This document shows, piece after piece, positions 54,391 through 63,725 of a stretch of DNA of 64,000 nucleotides. The position numbers and the translations under genes were made by a program. Each line of letters opens with the position of its first letter. Positions within the stretch are counted from its first letter, which is position 1. Below the pieces are notes generated by a model, which saw nothing but the letters and a program-made list of their open reading frames with translations, had not been told where the DNA came from and did not search any database. The stretch comes from VAZQ01 sp963771845 (lineage in GTDB: Bacteria; Pseudomonadota; Alphaproteobacteria; Rhizobiales; Xanthobacteraceae), in the NCBI GenBank assembly GCA_963771845.1, contig CAVYVC010000024.1, positions 124,001-188,000 of the forward strand. The letters are read 5' to 3'.

Positions 54391-55388
54391 GTAAGGGCCT
54401 GTTGCGCCAGCATTCGTCGCATGCGGGCGACACCGACGTCGTGCTGATAAAGCATCTCGCGCTTGTGAGCATCGCGCGGAATATTGATCAGCATCGCGCG
54501 ATCCTGTTCGAGCACGTGCCAATGGCGCGCTTCGAGCCTGGCGCGATAGAGAAAGCGCCACGATTGCCTGGCAATGCCGCGCACTTGCCGAAAGCGCCAG
54601 AAAAATACCATGCAGGAGCTATCGTCGAGCGGAGTTGCGTAGCCAATGATGCGGAAGGGGCCACCCGGCCCGGCAGCCGCCGGATAGGGAATGTCCAGCC
54701 GGCAATAGACCTGGCTGCCATCGATCACCACATGGGTCCAGTCGAGGTTCACATCCTTTTGTTCTAGTCTGGCGATGTGGAAGCCGTCCGCTCGCGGCTC
54801 GACCCGCATGACATCCTGCTTGGCGCCGAACGCCAGAGTGAAGGAGTCCGCATGCAGGTAGCAGGCATGCATGGGATCGGCAAAATTGTCGTAGACAAAA
54901 CGGTAGCTGCACTCCCAGCGGCCCATGCAGAGGATGCTGCTCCAAGCATGATCGGAAAATTCCTCAGGCAGGTTAAGTTCAGAGGGATTGGGCCGTTCGC
55001 TGCTCGGGAAATAAGCGAAGATCCCATCGTTCGCCTCGATCACCGCGTAGCTTTGCACAGCCTTGCGGCCCTCGAGCGCACAGCCCGGCATGGCGGGAAC
55101 GCGCACGATAGTGCCGCTCCCGTCGAGCGTTACTCCATGATAGCGGCAGGAGATGTTGTCTGCGTTGATCTCTCCGCGCGAGAGCGGCGCGCCGCGGTGA
55201 GGGCAGTAGTCCTCGAGGCAGTGCACCGCTCCGCCGCTCGCGCGCCAAAGAACTAGATTTCGGCCGAGTGCCTTAACGGCGTGCGGCTTGCCCTTTTTGA
55301 CCTGCACTGACTTGCCGATCACGTACCACTGGCCAAGCAGACCGCTGGCCAATCGCGTCTCGATGTTCTGTTTTTCGCCGCTCGCCAT
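54387..55388 (-). CDS. Rieske non-heme iron oxygenase, alpha subunit (copy 1)
   Basis: 333 residues. Rieske [2Fe-2S] ligands in EDYCPHRGAPLSRG and CRYHGVTLDG; mononuclear iron site in VYDNFADPMHACYLH. C-terminus AHKREMLYQHDVGVARMRRM is shared with the 59369 gene. Single-component oxygenase of the phthalate/vanillate-like group that hydroxylates or demethylates aromatic acids. It needs electrons from a reductase, none of which is encoded in the window. Middle of the minus-strand operon. Confidence 0.9.
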   Translation of the reverse strand: MASGEKQNIETRLASGLLGQWYVIGKSVQVKKGKPHAVKALGRNLVLWRASGGAVHCLEDYCPHRGAPLSRGEINADNISCRYHGVTLDGSGTIVRVPAMPGCALEGRKAVQSYAVIEANDGIFAYFPSSERPNPSELNLPEEFSDHAWSSILCMGRWECSYRFVYDNFADPMHACYLHADSFTLAFGAKQDVMRVEPRADGFHIARLEQKDVNLDWTHVVIDGSQVYCRLDIPYPAAAGPGGPFRIIGYATPLDDSSCMVFFWRFRQVRGIARQSWRFLYRARLEARHWHVLEQDRAMLINIPRDAHKREMLYQHDVGVARMRRMLAQQALT

Positions 55389-55404
55389 GGCTGGCGTCCG
55401 TGTT

Positions 55405-55968
55405 TTAGCCCGCGCCGGCGCCCTTGGGCCGCTTGATCTTCGAGAGCGGATGCTCGGGAGGATAGGTCGGGGTCACCGGCTTGCTGTTGCCTATGATCAC
55501 GCACATCAGCGCCTCCTCTATGCCTTCGTTGACAAGTCCGCGATAGACGCCTGGCGGCACGGAAAACAAGTCGCGCTCCTTGAGCAGGGTTTCGAAACGC
55601 TCGCCCTGATGCTCGACGATAAAACGAAGCTTGTTGCCGCGCAGAACGAAGAAGACTTCCTCCGCATCCGTATGAAGATGCAGCGGACCTTCACATCCTG
55701 CCGGGAGCACCATCGTAGAGAAGGTGAAGTGCTCGGCTGGAATGACATTGTCATCGGATTCGACGCCGGTGCCTCCGGTGCCGATGTAGCGCAATTGCGC
55801 GCGGCGGTATTTCTGGTCAAAGTCCGCCTGGAACTTGAGCGCGTGCCAATCAAGCGAACGGGTTTCGTAGCGCGCAATGCGCGAATTGAGCCAGGAGGAA
55901 AGCGTTTCTCCGGCGGGGATGGCGAGGCTCTCGGGCCTGATCTCGGGATAAATCGGCTTGTGTTCCAT
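55405..55968 (-). CDS. Cupin-domain protein
   Basis: 187 residues from ATG 55968. Metal-binding cupin motif HLHTDAEEVFFVLRGNKLRF, second motif RGLVNEGIEEALMCVI. Could be a dioxygenase or a small-ligand binding protein; catabolic clusters often hold such a cupin. Lies between the Rieske gene and the transporter genes. Confidence 0.85.
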   Translation of the reverse strand: MEHKPIYPEIRPESLAIPAGETLSSWLNSRIARYETRSLDWHALKFQADFDQKYRRAQLRYIGTGGTGVESDDNVIPAEHFTFSTMVLPAGCEGPLHLHTDAEEVFFVLRGNKLRFIVEHQGERFETLLKERDLFSVPPGVYRGLVNEGIEEALMCVIIGNSKPVTPTYPPEHPLSKIKRPKGAGAG

Positions 55969-55994
55969 GATAATCCTCCTTGTCTGTTGTGATC

Positions 55995-56870
55995 TCACCG
56001 GATCGCGCGCGGAATGTAGTGCAGCACCCGCGCCTCGATGATCGCAACCGCTCCGTAAAGCCCGATGCCGATGAGCGTGAGCAGCACGATTGCGTTGAAC
56101 ACCATTGCCGTGTTGGCCTGCCCTTCCCCGAATGTGATGAGATAGCCAAGCCCAGTATTGCCGCCGACCAATTCGCCCACGGTGACACCGATCACCGCAA
56201 GCGTGGCGCCGATGCGCAGGCCTGCCATGAGCGCCGGCATGGACGCCGGCAGCTCGATCTTCCAGAAAATCTGCAGCCGGTTCATGCTGTAGGCGCGCGC
56301 AAGATTGATGAGATCGCGATCGACCGTCTTCATGGATTGCAGCACGTTGACGAGGATCGGAAAGAAAACGACGAGAATGGTGACGATCAGCTTGGGCCAG
56401 GAATTATAGCCGAGCCACATGATAAAGAGCGGCGCGAAGGCCACTTTGGGGGCGATCTGCAGACCCAGGATGTACGGCGAGAGTACTTTCTCGACCAAAA
56501 CCGACATGCCGAGCAGATAGCCGATGGCCGCGCCCAGCAAGCTTCCGATCACAAAGCCGGCAATTGCGATGGTCACGGTCGAGAGAACGTGCATGAGCAG
56601 ATTCTCGCGCACAACCATGCGGCCGAACTCATGCGCAAGATCGGTAACGGTCGGAATGATATAGGACGGCACGCCGAGGGCGGGCGGGAGGAATTGCCAG
56701 GCGAGCAGGAACGCGACGCCGAAACCAAGACTGCCCAGCAGAATGGATAGGCGCGAGACGGCGCTGGCAGGCGCGCCAAGTCCGGACGCGCCCGCCTCCG
56801 CAGCTCCTGCCAGGCTCTCGACCACGAGCCCGGTGCGCGGGACGGCGGTTGCCGCATCGGAGCCGTTCAT
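55995..56870 (-). CDS. NitT/TauT-type ABC transporter permease
   Basis: 291 residues, six TM helices plus a 35-residue leader. ATPase-docking loop LARAYSMNRLQIFWKIELPA and INRLGYLI-type end (NTGLGYLITFGEGQ). Works with the 56867 ATPase (4-bp overlap) and the 58348 binding protein to import the cluster's substrate. Confidence 0.9.
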   Translation of the reverse strand: MNGSDAATAVPRTGLVVESLAGAAEAGASGLGAPASAVSRLSILLGSLGFGVAFLLAWQFLPPALGVPSYIIPTVTDLAHEFGRMVVRENLLMHVLSTVTIAIAGFVIGSLLGAAIGYLLGMSVLVEKVLSPYILGLQIAPKVAFAPLFIMWLGYNSWPKLIVTILVVFFPILVNVLQSMKTVDRDLINLARAYSMNRLQIFWKIELPASMPALMAGLRIGATLAVIGVTVGELVGGNTGLGYLITFGEGQANTAMVFNAIVLLTLIGIGLYGAVAIIEARVLHYIPRAIR

Positions 56871-57655
56871 GCCGCCTTGTCCTGCAAATGCAGGCTCGCG
56901 AGCAGGTGATCCACGTATTCCCGCGATCGCGCGGCGGATATGCGCGCCATGGGATTGTCGCGATCGGGCAGGTCGACGGCAATTTCTTCCAGGATACGGC
57001 CCGGCCGCTCGCTCATCACCAGGATGCGGTCCGACATGATCACCGCCTCCATCAGATCGTGGGTGATCAGCAGCGTGGTGATCGCGGAGAACGCGATGGT
57101 CTGGGCAAAACTTTTCTGCAAGATGAGCTTGGTTTGTGCGTCGAGCGAGCTAAACGGCTCATCGAGCAGAACGATTGCCGGCCCGATCGCAAGGGTCCGC
57201 GCCAGCGCTGCGCGCTGGCGCATGCCGCCGGACAATTGATAGGGATAGCTGTCGGCGAATTCGCTCAGCCGGCAACGCGCAAGCTCGGACAGCGCCCGTT
57301 CCCGGCGCTCTGCGCGGCGGAGCGCGCGCGCCTCAAGCCCAAACTCCACATTATGAACGATGGTACGCCAGGGCAGCAGCAAATCCTTCTGCAGCATGAA
57401 GCCCACGGTGGCGTTCGGGCCTGCCACCGGCACTCCATTGAGCAGAATGCGGCCCTCGCTCGGACGATCCAAGCCCGCAACGAGGTTGAGGATCGTGCTC
57501 TTGCCGCAACCGGAGGGTCCGACGACTGCGACGAATTCGCCCCGTCGCACCTCGAAGGTCACGCGGTCGATCGCGGTAAGCGCAGACACGCCGTCAGGCG
57601 CGGTGAACCGCTTGGTGACAGCAAGGAGATCAAGCACCGATGCCGTGCTCGGCAT
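56867..57655 (-). CDS. NitT/TauT-type ABC transporter ATP-binding protein
   Basis: 262 residues from ATG 57655 (earlier in-frame ATGs at 57664 and 57688). Walker A VGPSGCGKST, Q-loop FMLQKDLLLPW, signature LSGGMRQRAALARTL, Walker B VLLDEPFSSLD, switch His in LLITHDLMEA. Overlaps both the preceding small HTH gene and the permease gene. Confidence 0.92.
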   Translation of the reverse strand: MPSTASVLDLLAVTKRFTAPDGVSALTAIDRVTFEVRRGEFVAVVGPSGCGKSTILNLVAGLDRPSEGRILLNGVPVAGPNATVGFMLQKDLLLPWRTIVHNVEFGLEARALRRAERRERALSELARCRLSEFADSYPYQLSGGMRQRAALARTLAIGPAIVLLDEPFSSLDAQTKLILQKSFAQTIAFSAITTLLITHDLMEAVIMSDRILVMSERPGRILEEIAVDLPDRDNPMARISAARSREYVDHLLASLHLQDKAA

Positions 57656-57896
57656 AGGCGGCATCCAGTGAGGCATTGATGCTGGCAAGTTCCTGCTCGA
57701 GCACCGCCGCCGTCCAAGGCTCCTTGCTGCCCGACGGCCGCTTCACCCGCGCGCGCTCAAGCGCCCGGGCAACCTCCTCGAAATCCTGCTCACCCGTGCG
57801 GAAGATTGCTTCCAGGGCGTCGGCCAAGGCCTCCTCCTCGGCCGTCAGCGCGCGCCCGCGCGACTGGTTTTTGAGCCGGGCATGGAGATCGCTCAT
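57630..57896 (-). CDS. Recombinase-like helix-turn-helix small protein
   Basis: 88 residues from ATG 57896 (MSDLHARLKNQSRGRALTAE ... WTAAVLEQELASINASLDAA). Its ending matches the short HTH domain found in recombinases, used here as a stand-alone protein; similar genes accompany Rieske oxygenase clusters. First gene of the minus-strand operon. May be a regulator or an oxygenase accessory. Confidence 0.7.
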   Translation of the reverse strand: MSDLHARLKNQSRGRALTAEEEALADALEAIFRTGEQDFEEVARALERARVKRPSGSKEPWTAAVLEQELASINASLDAAYAEHGIGA

Positions 57897-57922
57897 CCCG
57901 CGCTTCCTTGCAGTCCTATTTT

Positions 57923-57945
57923 GAACTTCCCGTTCGTATAAGAAC
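57923..57945. promoter_or_regulatory. Candidate operator in the divergent promoter region
   Basis: GAAC-N5-GTTC-N6-GAAC: three alternating half-sites inside the 95-bp gap between the two divergent operons. The inverted spacing suits a dimeric regulator such as the IclR protein encoded in the cluster. Confidence 0.45.
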
Positions 57946-57991
57946 AGGCTATTAGACGCCGTGACCGGCGAAGTCAACTGACCCACGGAGC

Positions 57992-58351
57992 GTGCGTGTG
58001 AGTAGCGGTGCGGGCGACACCATTCTGCTGACGATCTTTCTGCGGCACGATCAATCCAAGAACCTGGAGAGCATTCAGGCGCATCTTTCCGCGACCGGTT
58101 GGTGGGAGCGTTTTCCACCGCAAGGAGTGGAGATCGTGAGCTGGAACGTCGTGATGGGAATCGGGCAGATCGTCACCTTGCGGCTGCCGCCGCATTTGCT
58201 CAATGTCGTCAATGTCGAGATCGAACGCTGCGCCTGGGGTGTGTTCTCGACCGAGTTCTTTCCGAGCTATGACTTTATTCCGGTGCGAGAGCGGCTGGCA
58301 GGCGAATGGCGCAAAAGGCGCGGCGAGGCTGGCGCACCAAGAGGAGAATGA
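57992..58351 (+). CDS. Conserved hypothetical protein of oxygenase clusters
   Basis: 119 residues from a GTG start (ILLTIFLRHDQSKNLESIQA ... GWWERFPPQGVEIVSWNVVM). Mixed alpha/beta, no cofactor motif. Similar small proteins accompany Rieske/ABC catabolic clusters, but their role is unknown. The stop overlaps the binding-protein ATG by 4 bp. Confidence 0.65.
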   Translation: MRVSSGAGDTILLTIFLRHDQSKNLESIQAHLSATGWWERFPPQGVEIVSWNVVMGIGQIVTLRLPPHLLNVVNVEIERCAWGVFSTEFFPSYDFIPVRERLAGEWRKRRGEAGAPRGE

Positions 58352-59352
58352 ACATGGTATTCGCCAAGCGTGAGGAATTCGCAGTGCGCGCCCTCGGGGT
58401 GGCCCTTGCTGCCGAAATTTGCATGAGCCTAGCGAGCGGCCCTGCAAGTGCAGCCGAGAAGACCACGTATCTGCTTCCGGCGCCTCCCAGCCTGCCGGCT
58501 TTTGCACCCTGGGTGCTGGCGAAGCATCTAGGCTATTATTCGCAGGCCGGCTACGACGTCGAATTCGTGGTTGCGCGCGGCGGCGTCGATGTCGCCAAGC
58601 AGATCGGCGTCGGCAATGCGCCCATTGGCGGCGCGATCGGCGATACCCCGATCATCGTGCGTGGCAACGGCGTGCCGGTAAAGGCGGTCGGATTGATGGG
58701 CGGTGGGGCGCTCACCATCGTCGTCGGCCGCAAGGACCGCGGAATTGAAAAGCTCGAAGATTTACGCGGCAAGAAAATATCGGTGCTCGCGTTTCAGGAT
58801 ACGACCTACTACGCGCTCTTGGGCGCACTAGCCTCCAGGCACATCACCAAGGACGAGGTCAATGCTCAGGCCGTGGGACCTGCCGCAGTCGCTAGTCTCG
58901 TCGTGGCGGGCACGGTCGATGCCTGCGCTTGCACGCCTGACTGGGAGATCGACGTCAAGGAGGGCGTAAAAGATACCGTATCGCTGCCCACCAAGGACTA
59001 TTTCCAGTCCATGGCGCAGGCCATTCTTGCCTCCGACAAGATCATTGCCGAGCGCCCCGACATGGTGCGTGCCATCGTCAAGGCCACTCTCAAGGGGATG
59101 CAATATGTCATGGCCGATCCCGCGAAAGCGGCGCTGACCTATGTCGAAGCAGCGCCTTCATTCAAGGGCAAGGAAGAGTTGATGAAAAAGATTCTAGCGA
59201 ACTATACCGAGCGGACCTACAAAGGCCAAACCACGCTCGGAGCGATGGATCCGCAACGGCTCGCGAACGTCCAGCACTTCTACAAGGAGCAAGGCTTCAT
59301 CGCGGCCGAGCTGCCGGTCGCAGAGCTCTACAGCAACGCCTTCATTCAATAG
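58348..59352 (+). CDS. NitT/TauT-type ABC substrate-binding protein
   Basis: 334 residues from ATG 58348 (AGGAGA upstream). Signal peptide to about 32 (SGPASAAEK), then a TauA/SsuA-like fold: HLGYYSQAGYDVEFVVARGG, GKKISVLAFQDTTYYALLGA, ADPAKAALTYVEA. Delivers substrate to the permease/ATPase encoded on the opposite strand. Family members carry taurine, sulfonates, pyrimidine precursors or aromatic acids. Confidence 0.9.
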   Translation: MNMVFAKREEFAVRALGVALAAEICMSLASGPASAAEKTTYLLPAPPSLPAFAPWVLAKHLGYYSQAGYDVEFVVARGGVDVAKQIGVGNAPIGGAIGDTPIIVRGNGVPVKAVGLMGGGALTIVVGRKDRGIEKLEDLRGKKISVLAFQDTTYYALLGALASRHITKDEVNAQAVGPAAVASLVVAGTVDACACTPDWEIDVKEGVKDTVSLPTKDYFQSMAQAILASDKIIAERPDMVRAIVKATLKGMQYVMADPAKAALTYVEAAPSFKGKEELMKKILANYTERTYKGQTTLGAMDPQRLANVQHFYKEQGFIAAELPVAELYSNAFIQ

Positions 59353-59368
59353 TTTGCGGCCCTAAACG

Positions 59369-60406
59369 ATGGACGACAGGCAGAGAATCGACGATCTGGT
59401 CAATCGCGGCCTGCTCGATCAGTGGTACGCGGTCGCGAAGTCGGCCCAGATAAAGCCTGGCAAGCCGCATGCGGTGAAGGCCCTTGGGCGCAATCTCGTG
59501 CTGTGGCGCGATACCGGCGGCAACCTCAAGTGTCTCGAAGACTACTGTCCCCACCGGGGCGCGCGCCTCTCGCGTGGCGAGATCACCGGGGATTATGTCT
59601 CCTGCCGCTATCATGGCGTGACGCTCGACGGCACCGGCACCATCGTGCGGGTGCCCGCGATGCCGGACTGCGCGCTCGAAGGCCGCCGCGCGGTCGAGAG
59701 CTTTCCCGTCGCAGAGTCAAACGACGCCGTCTTCGTCTATGTCGGCGGCCATGGGCGGCGGGAGCCGCGCCCGCTCGCGCTGCCGGAGGAGTTCGCGAAT
59801 CCAGAATGGACTTCCATCCTTTGCGTGTCGCCCTGGGCCTGCAATTACCGCTACGCCCTCGACAATCTGGCCGACCCCATGCACGGCTCCTATCTGCACG
59901 CGAATTCCTTCACGCTCGCGTTCGGAGCCAAGCAGGACCAGATGCGCATTGAGCGCACCGGCACCGGATTCATTGTCATGCGGGTGGAGCAGCAGGGCAG
60001 GAATTTCGATTGGACCGAGATGGTGACCGAGACTGCGGCTCCCTATTGCCGGCTCGACATTCCCTATCCCGATGCGGCTGGGCCGGGCGGCCCTTTCCGC
60101 ATTATCGGCTTCACCACGCCGGTCGATGAGCACAACTGCCTCGTCTTCTTCTGGCGCATGCGCAAGGCTTCCGGTCTGGCGCGCGAGGTCTGGCGCTTCA
60201 TGTATCGCGCCAGGCTCGAAGCCCGCCATTGGCACGTTCTGGAACAGGATCGCGAGATGCTGGTGAACATGCCTCCCGACGCGCGCAAGCGCGAGATGCT
60301 CTATCAGCACGACGTGGGCGTTGCACGTATTCGTCAGGCGCTGGTCAACAAAGCCAAAGCGCAGCTTGCCGGTGAGGACGCAGCCGCCGCGAGGTCGGCA
60401 AGCTGA
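59369..60406 (+). CDS. Rieske non-heme iron oxygenase, alpha subunit (copy 2)
   Basis: 345 residues, paralog of the 54387 product with long identical blocks (GKPHAVKALGRNLVLWR; CRYHGVTLDG; RLEARHWHVLEQDR). Rieske ligands EDYCPHRGARLSRG and CRYHG; iron site ALDNLADPMHGSYLH. Two divergent copies suggest either two related substrates, successive steps, or a mixed multimer. No ferredoxin or reductase gene is near. Confidence 0.9.
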   Translation: MDDRQRIDDLVNRGLLDQWYAVAKSAQIKPGKPHAVKALGRNLVLWRDTGGNLKCLEDYCPHRGARLSRGEITGDYVSCRYHGVTLDGTGTIVRVPAMPDCALEGRRAVESFPVAESNDAVFVYVGGHGRREPRPLALPEEFANPEWTSILCVSPWACNYRYALDNLADPMHGSYLHANSFTLAFGAKQDQMRIERTGTGFIVMRVEQQGRNFDWTEMVTETAAPYCRLDIPYPDAAGPGGPFRIIGFTTPVDEHNCLVFFWRMRKASGLAREVWRFMYRARLEARHWHVLEQDREMLVNMPPDARKREMLYQHDVGVARIRQALVNKAKAQLAGEDAAAARSAS

Positions 60407-60413
60407 TGCCCGC

Positions 60414-62014
60414 ATGAACAATGCCGATCTGATTGTCGCTACGCTCAAGCGCAATGGCGTAACGCGCGGCTTCGGCATTCCGAGCGGTAATGTGCTGCCG
60501 CTGATGGAGGCGATGCGCAAAGGGGCGTTGCCCTTTGTGCTCACGGCGCACGAAGGATCGGCCGCCTTTGCCGCCGATGTCACCGCTCGCATCACCGGCC
60601 AACCCGGATTCTGCCTCGCCACTTTGGGGCCCGGCGCCACAAATCTCACAACCGGCGTCGGCAATGCGTGGCTTGACCGCACGCCCATGATCGCACTCAC
60701 CTGCAACCTCAACACCGGCCAGCTTGGCCGCCGCATCCAGATGTGGATCGATCATCATGCGCTCTTTAGACCGATCACCAAGGCAACGCTTGCGCTCAAA
60801 CCTGGCGCCATCGGCGAGACGCTCACGCACGCGCTCGGTCTGGCGCTGAGCGAGCCCAAAGGGCCCGTCCATCTCGATCTGCCGGAAGACGTGGCCCTCG
60901 CCACGACGAATGAACCGGTGCCGGAGCCTGCGCAGGCCCGCGATCTCGCACCCCCGTGCGATGATGCGATCGTCCGCGCAGGTAGCCTCATCGCGGCAGC
61001 CAGGCGGCCAATTGCCGTCGTTGGGGCGAGCGCAATGCGGCTGCGCGATCCGAAATTGCTCGTGCGCTTCGTCGAGCGGCATAGCGTTCCGTTCGCCACG
61101 ACCACCATGGCTAAGGGCATGATCGATGACCGTCACCCGCTCGCCTTGGGCTGCATCGAACGCGCGTGCCGCCAGGTCCAACGCAAGTTCCTGCAGCGCG
61201 CGGACCTGATCGTCGGCATCGGGTACGATACTATAGAGGTCGAGTATGAAGCATGGATCGGCGAGCGTCCGCTACTGCAGATTGACATCGAGCCGGTCGA
61301 TATCGCGCCTTGCGTCAAGCTCATCCATCAGGTCACGGGCGACCTCGATGCGGCACTTTCGAAGCTCGCCGAGCTGTCTGCTGCCGGGAATGAATGGACC
61401 GCGGCAGTGCTGGCCGCGCACCGCAAGGATTTTCAGGCGATGCTGCTGCCAGGCGTTAATTCTTTCACGGCCCATGCGGCAATCGACGCGGTGCGGCGGG
61501 CACTGCCGGGCGAGGGGATTCTTTGCTTCGACGTGGGTGCACACACTCACCAGATCGCCAGCCAGTGGCCGGCGCACACGCCCAAAACGTTTCACATCAC
61601 CAATGGCTGGTCGTCCATGGGCTTTGGCCTGCCGGCCGCAATTGCCGCCAAGCTCGCGCGACCGGATCTGCCCGTGGTCGTCTCCTCGGCGACGGCTGCT
61701 TCCAGATGACCTGCGGCGAGCTCGCGACCGCCAGGCGCCTCGGCATCACTGTTCCCGTTGTCGTCCTCGACGATCGCTGGCTCGCGCTGATCAAGGTCAA
61801 GCAGATCCGGCGGCAATTTCCGCTCTACGGTACCGAGCTGCAGGCGCAGGAGTACCGCGACCCACCGGCGCATTATTTCGGCGTTCCTGCCGTCGGCGTG
61901 CGCACGGCGAGTGAGCTCGAGCATGCGCTGCGCGGCGCGCTTGCCGGAGACGGGCCGACGGTCATCGAGGCGGTCGTTGATTCCGAGCACTACCTCGATA
62001 CGGTCTATGATTGA
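60414..62014 (+). pseudogene. Thiamine pyrophosphate-dependent enzyme (acetolactate synthase-like), frameshifted
   Basis: From ATG 60414: TPP-activating Glu in TAHEGSAAFAADVTARITGQ, GPGATNLTTGVGNAWLDRTP, central domain, then GWSSMGFGLPAAIAAK. At about 61685 two extra bases (or one missing) break the frame; the other frame continues LGDGCFQMTCGELATARRLG to YLDTVYD. The Mg/TPP motif reads GDG ... LDD, where Asn-Asn is usual. Total ~533 residues. Probably decarboxylates a 2-oxo acid or adds a C2 unit in the pathway. Confidence 0.85.
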
Positions 62015-63589
62015 ATGCCGCGGGTGGCTGACTGCATGCAACCAGCACAAGCCGGTCCACAGCTGCTTCGGGATTGGATCGCGCGGGCCGCGCAGCGCCA
62101 TCCCGACAACGCCTGCATTGTTTGCGCCGAAGATGGACGCATCCTGAGCTACCGGCAGCTTCATCAGCTCACGCAACGCATCGGCGCATCGTTGCGCGCG
62201 CGCGGGCTTGCGCCCAATGATCGCGTGGCATTGCTCGCCAGCAATTCGATTGAGCATCTGGCGTGTTACTTTGGCGTGATGGCGTGCGGAGCGACGATTT
62301 GCACCGTCCACGTCGAGATGAATCGGCATCATCTCCAGCGCATTCTTCCGGCGATCGATCCGCGTCTGGTCTTGTTCGAGGACGGATTGAATCTCGACGA
62401 CGTCCTCGCTGCGACTTCAGCCCCGCGTCTGCCGCTTGGGAGGTGGGACGAAAGTGATACCGGCGGCTTTTACGCCGGCCTCGGCTGCAATGAGCCGGGG
62501 GACAGTGCCATCCAGACCGCACGCGAGCAGGATGATGCCGTAATCTTCTTCACCTCCGGCACGAGCGACCGCCCGAAAGGGGTAGTGCTGAGTTTTCGCG
62601 AGCTCTTCTGCAACGCGGTTGCGACGGCCGATGCATTTGGCATGACCGGCAACGACCGGATCTACGATTTTCGCTCCTTCAATTGGTGTTCCGCGCAGGT
62701 TCTGGGCGCGCTCGCCCCGCTCGCCTGCGGCGCTACGCTGATCCTGGGACGAAGATTTTCCCGCAGCCATTTTTTCGAGCACATCAAGCATTACGGCGCG
62801 ACCATCGCCGCCGGCAATCCGACGACGATCAACATGCTGCTCAACGGCAACGAGAAGACGCGCGCGGCCGACGTGCCGTCGCTGCGCTTTGTTACTTCGA
62901 GCTCGGCGCCGCTCATGATCGAGGAATGGCAGCGCTTCGAGGACCATTTCGGCATCCGTGTCAGTCAGGGTTACGGCTGCAGCGAGATCGGCTGGATCGC
63001 AGCCAATCCCGGCGAAAAGCGGCGCCTGGGTACAGTCGGCAAGCCGATGCCCTACCTCGATCTTCGCATCCTGGATCGCGAGGGCCGAGCACTGCGCGCA
63101 GGCGAGGTCGGATCGGTGGAAGCCGGCGGGTTCAAAGATAGCTGCTTTCGCTACCTGGCAGAGGATGGAACGTTTAGGATCAACTGTCGGGGACGAATGA
63201 AAACCGGCGATCTCGGCTTTATCGATGCGGACGGCTTTCTCCATCTGACCGGCCGGGAGAAGGAATTGATCATCCGCGGCGGGGTCAACATCTCTCCGGT
63301 CGAGATCGACAGCTTGCTGATGCAACGGCCCGAGGTGGTCGAGGCTGCGACGGTCGGTGTGCCCGACCGCATCTACGGCGAGGAGGTGGTTAGCTACGTC
63401 GTGCTGCGGCCGGGCGCGACGATCAAGCCCGACGAAATCCTGCGGTACTGTAGCGGCGTCCTCTCCGCGTTCAAGGCACCCAAGCAGATCCTCTTCACGA
63501 ACGAGCTGCCCAAGAACGAGCGCGGCAAGCTCGACCGCAAGGCCTTGTTGGAGAGATGGAAGATGAGCCAAGCCTCCGGCGCATCATAG
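62015..63589 (+). CDS. Acyl-CoA synthetase (class I adenylate-forming ligase)
   Basis: 524 residues, ATG directly after the preceding TGA. AMP-binding P-loop FFTSGTSDRPKGVV, A4/A5 core YGCSEIGW, hinge MKTGDLGFIDADGFLHLTGR, catalytic Lys in ERGKLDRKALLE. Activates a carboxylic acid with ATP and CoA, a typical entry step for aromatic or short-chain acids. Last gene of the plus-strand operon. Confidence 0.92.
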   Translation: MPRVADCMQPAQAGPQLLRDWIARAAQRHPDNACIVCAEDGRILSYRQLHQLTQRIGASLRARGLAPNDRVALLASNSIEHLACYFGVMACGATICTVHVEMNRHHLQRILPAIDPRLVLFEDGLNLDDVLAATSAPRLPLGRWDESDTGGFYAGLGCNEPGDSAIQTAREQDDAVIFFTSGTSDRPKGVVLSFRELFCNAVATADAFGMTGNDRIYDFRSFNWCSAQVLGALAPLACGATLILGRRFSRSHFFEHIKHYGATIAAGNPTTINMLLNGNEKTRAADVPSLRFVTSSSAPLMIEEWQRFEDHFGIRVSQGYGCSEIGWIAANPGEKRRLGTVGKPMPYLDLRILDREGRALRAGEVGSVEAGGFKDSCFRYLAEDGTFRINCRGRMKTGDLGFIDADGFLHLTGREKELIIRGGVNISPVEIDSLLMQRPEVVEAATVGVPDRIYGEEVVSYVVLRPGATIKPDEILRYCSGVLSAFKAPKQILFTNELPKNERGKLDRKALLERWKMSQASGAS

Positions 63590-63599
63590 CGGCATCATA

Positions 63600-63712
63600 T
63601 CGACGTCATTCCCGGGACCGAGCGTAGCAGGTACGGTGCTTACTGGATTGCGGGCTCGCCGCCCGATCTCGGATCGAGATCGACGGCGCCCCGCAATGAC
63701 AGCTCCGATTGA
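63600..63712. repeat. Possible dispersed intergenic repeat with hairpin
   Basis: Imperfect mirror of GTCATTCCCGGGACCG / TGCGGGCTCGCCGCCCGA, CGATCTCGGATCGAGATCG and CCCGCAATGACAGCTCC, resembling the tcattgcggg...aatgacg elements scattered in Bradyrhizobium-type genomes. It sits between convergent genes and could also act as a bidirectional terminator. Confidence 0.4.
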
Positions 63713-63725
63713 CGATCAAATAATT

